The notes under the pieces are model-generated. The model had not been told where the DNA came from. It made no database searches and saw only the letters and a list, made by a program, of their open reading frames with translations. Shown here one piece after another: positions 41,407 through 42,418 of a stretch of 42,418 bases of DNA; the stretch's first letter is position 1, and every line of letters starts with the position of its first letter. The DNA comes from an uncultured Thermomicrobiales bacterium (lineage in GTDB: Bacteria; Chloroflexota; Chloroflexia; Thermomicrobiales; UBA6265): assembly GCA_902806335.1 (NCBI GenBank), contig CADCWG010000026.1:1-42418 (forward strand), given 5' to 3'. The position numbers were made by a program, and so were the translations under genes.

Positions 41407-42418
41407 ATGAACACCACCTTGCCCAGGCTCGCCCCCGCGCGGGGCACCGGGGGTCGGCGGTCGCGACTGGGGTTCGGCGGGGGGGGCGTGCGAAAGGACC
41501 AGGCCTCCCCGGCCTGGGCGGTGCTCGCCTGGGTCGTCGCCCTGGTCACGTTCTTTCCCGTGCTCCACATGGTCCTGACCGGCTTCAAGCACGAGCCCGA
41601 CGCGGTCGACCTGCCGCCGCGGCTGCTGCCGGTGCCGGGCATCTCCGAGGCCGTCGCGCCGGCGGAGGGCGTGACCGACGACGTGGAGCAGCCCGCCGCC
41701 CCGGTCGCCGAGGACACGGGCGGGTTCGAGCTGCGGTTCGACCCGACCCTCGAGCAGTACCGGACCGTGCTCAGCCGGGAGTTCGTGCCGTTCTTCCGCA
41801 ACTCGGCGATCGCGTCCCTCGGCTCGACCACGCTGGTGATGCTGCTCGCGATCCCGTGCGCCTACGGCATCGCCCTGCGCCCGACCAAGAAGTGGAAGGA
41901 CGTCCTCTTCTTCTTCATCTCGACGCGGTTCCTCCCGGCGTCCGGGGTGATCGTGCCGCTCTACATCCTCTACAGCGCGAACGGCGACCCAAGGCTCGGC
42001 GGCTTCGGTCTCGACCTGCTCGGTACCATGCGCGGCCTGATCATCCTCTACACCGCCATGAACCTGCCGATCGCGATCTGGATGATGCGCTCCTTCTTCG
42101 AGGAGGTGCCGAGCGACGTGCTCGAGGCGGCGCGCCTCGACGGCGCCGGCGTGTTCCGGGAGATGACGCAGATCCTGCTGCCGATGGTCGCGCCGGGCAT
42201 CGCGGCGACGGTCTTCATCTCGATCATCTTCGCCTGGAACGAGTTCTTCCTCGCGGTCAGCCTGGCCGCCGTCGGCACCTCGACGGTGCCGATCTTCATG
42301 GTAAGGTTCGTGACCTCCGAGGGACTCTTCTGGGCCAAGCTGGCTGCCTCAAGCACGATGGCGGTCCTGCCGATCGTGCTGCTCGGCTGGATCGCCCAGA
42401 AGCAACTGGTGCGCTCGG
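41407..42418 (+). CDS. Sugar ABC transporter permease (MalG type) with acidic insertion, cut by window edge
   Basis: This second permease of the third importer has 337 codons visible and is still open at the right edge. The end 'LLGWIAQKQLVRS' suggests that only about ten residues are missing. The first helix is at about 36-56. Between residues about 70 and 112, where MalG proteins have a short loop, there is an acidic and Pro-rich insertion ('APAEGVTDDVEQPAAPVAED'). The EAA loop reads 'LEAARLDGAGVFREMTQILL'. GGAGGAG lies 5 nt before ATG 41407. It pairs with the product of 40442-41386. The downstream part of the operon, perhaps including a dehydrogenase or ATPase gene, is not visible. Confidence 0.92.
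   Translation, partial: MNTTLPRLAPARGTGGRRSRLGFGGGGVRKDQASPAWAVLAWVVALVTFFPVLHMVLTGFKHEPDAVDLPPRLLPVPGISEAVAPAEGVTDDVEQPAAPVAEDTGGFELRFDPTLEQYRTVLSREFVPFFRNSAIASLGSTTLVMLLAIPCAYGIALRPTKKWKDVLFFFISTRFLPASGVIVPLYILYSANGDPRLGGFGLDLLGTMRGLIILYTAMNLPIAIWMMRSFFEEVPSDVLEAARLDGAGVFREMTQILLPMVAPGIAATVFISIIFAWNEFFLAVSLAAVGTSTVPIFMVRFVTSEGLFWAKLAASSTMAVLPIVLLGWIAQKQLVRS

Overview
The window is very GC-rich (roughly 70% or more by eye) chromosomal DNA with about 29 protein-coding genes. No rRNA, tRNA, CRISPR array, insertion sequence or phage gene was seen. The best guess is a member of Chloroflexota, class Thermomicrobia (a Sphaerobacter/Thermomicrobium-like organism). This rests on the twin-arginine and 'AQDATPAASPAAAQ'-style N-termini of the sugar-binding proteins, the exoprotein repeats in the L,D-transpeptidase, and the mix of sugar ABC importers with LacI regulators. 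An actinobacterium cannot be excluded, and the assignment is inference.

Layout. 1-514: end-truncated membrane protein (-). 929-2581: L,D-transpeptidase (-). 3170-3673: cupin (+). 3979-4998: zinc-type asparaginase (+). 5471-6175: membrane zinc peptidase (-). 6521-7669: polyprenyl diphosphate synthase (+). 8243-8908: metallo-beta-lactamase-fold protein (+). 9043-10722: CTP synthase pyrG (+). 10854-17103: LacI regulator (-) divergent from a sugar import operon (binding protein, two permeases) that ends in a sulfatase. 17751-20762: large soluble histidine kinase with an N-terminal DNA-binding domain (-). 21116-23056: purK-purE (-). 23587-24700: two small membrane-associated proteins (-), one built of 15-residue repeats. 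24978-25628: DJ-1/PfpI protein (+). 25625-32389: beta-galactosidase operon (binding protein, two permeases, GH42 enzyme; -) divergent from its LacI regulator (+). 32272-33426: homoserine dehydrogenase (-). 33731-34240: beta-carbonic anhydrase (+). 34290-35186: LLM-class oxidoreductase (-). 35687-38526: a gamma-glutamyltransferase-family Ntn hydrolase and a zinc alcohol dehydrogenase (+). 38847-end: a third sugar import operon (+), cut by the window edge.

How it fits together. Three carbohydrate ABC importers dominate the window. None has an ATPase gene next to it, so a shared ATPase elsewhere is likely. Two are paired with a divergent LacI regulator and with a catabolic enzyme (sulfatase or GH42), implying induced uptake and cytoplasmic breakdown of a sulfated sugar and a galactoside. 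Candidate promoters and palindromic operators lie in both divergent regions. The other genes are housekeeping (pyrG, purE, purK, hom, isoprenoid synthesis) or stand-alone enzymes.

The observations most worth a second look are: the helix-turn-helix/GAF/PAS/histidine kinase fusion; the gamma-glutamyltransferase relative that keeps its nucleophile but has lost the usual glutamyl-binding residues; the 15-residue-repeat membrane protein; a three-copy GC-rich intergenic repeat; a 32-bp perfect palindrome; and a long hairpin between a binding-protein gene and its permease gene. All calls come from reading the sequence; no database search was run.
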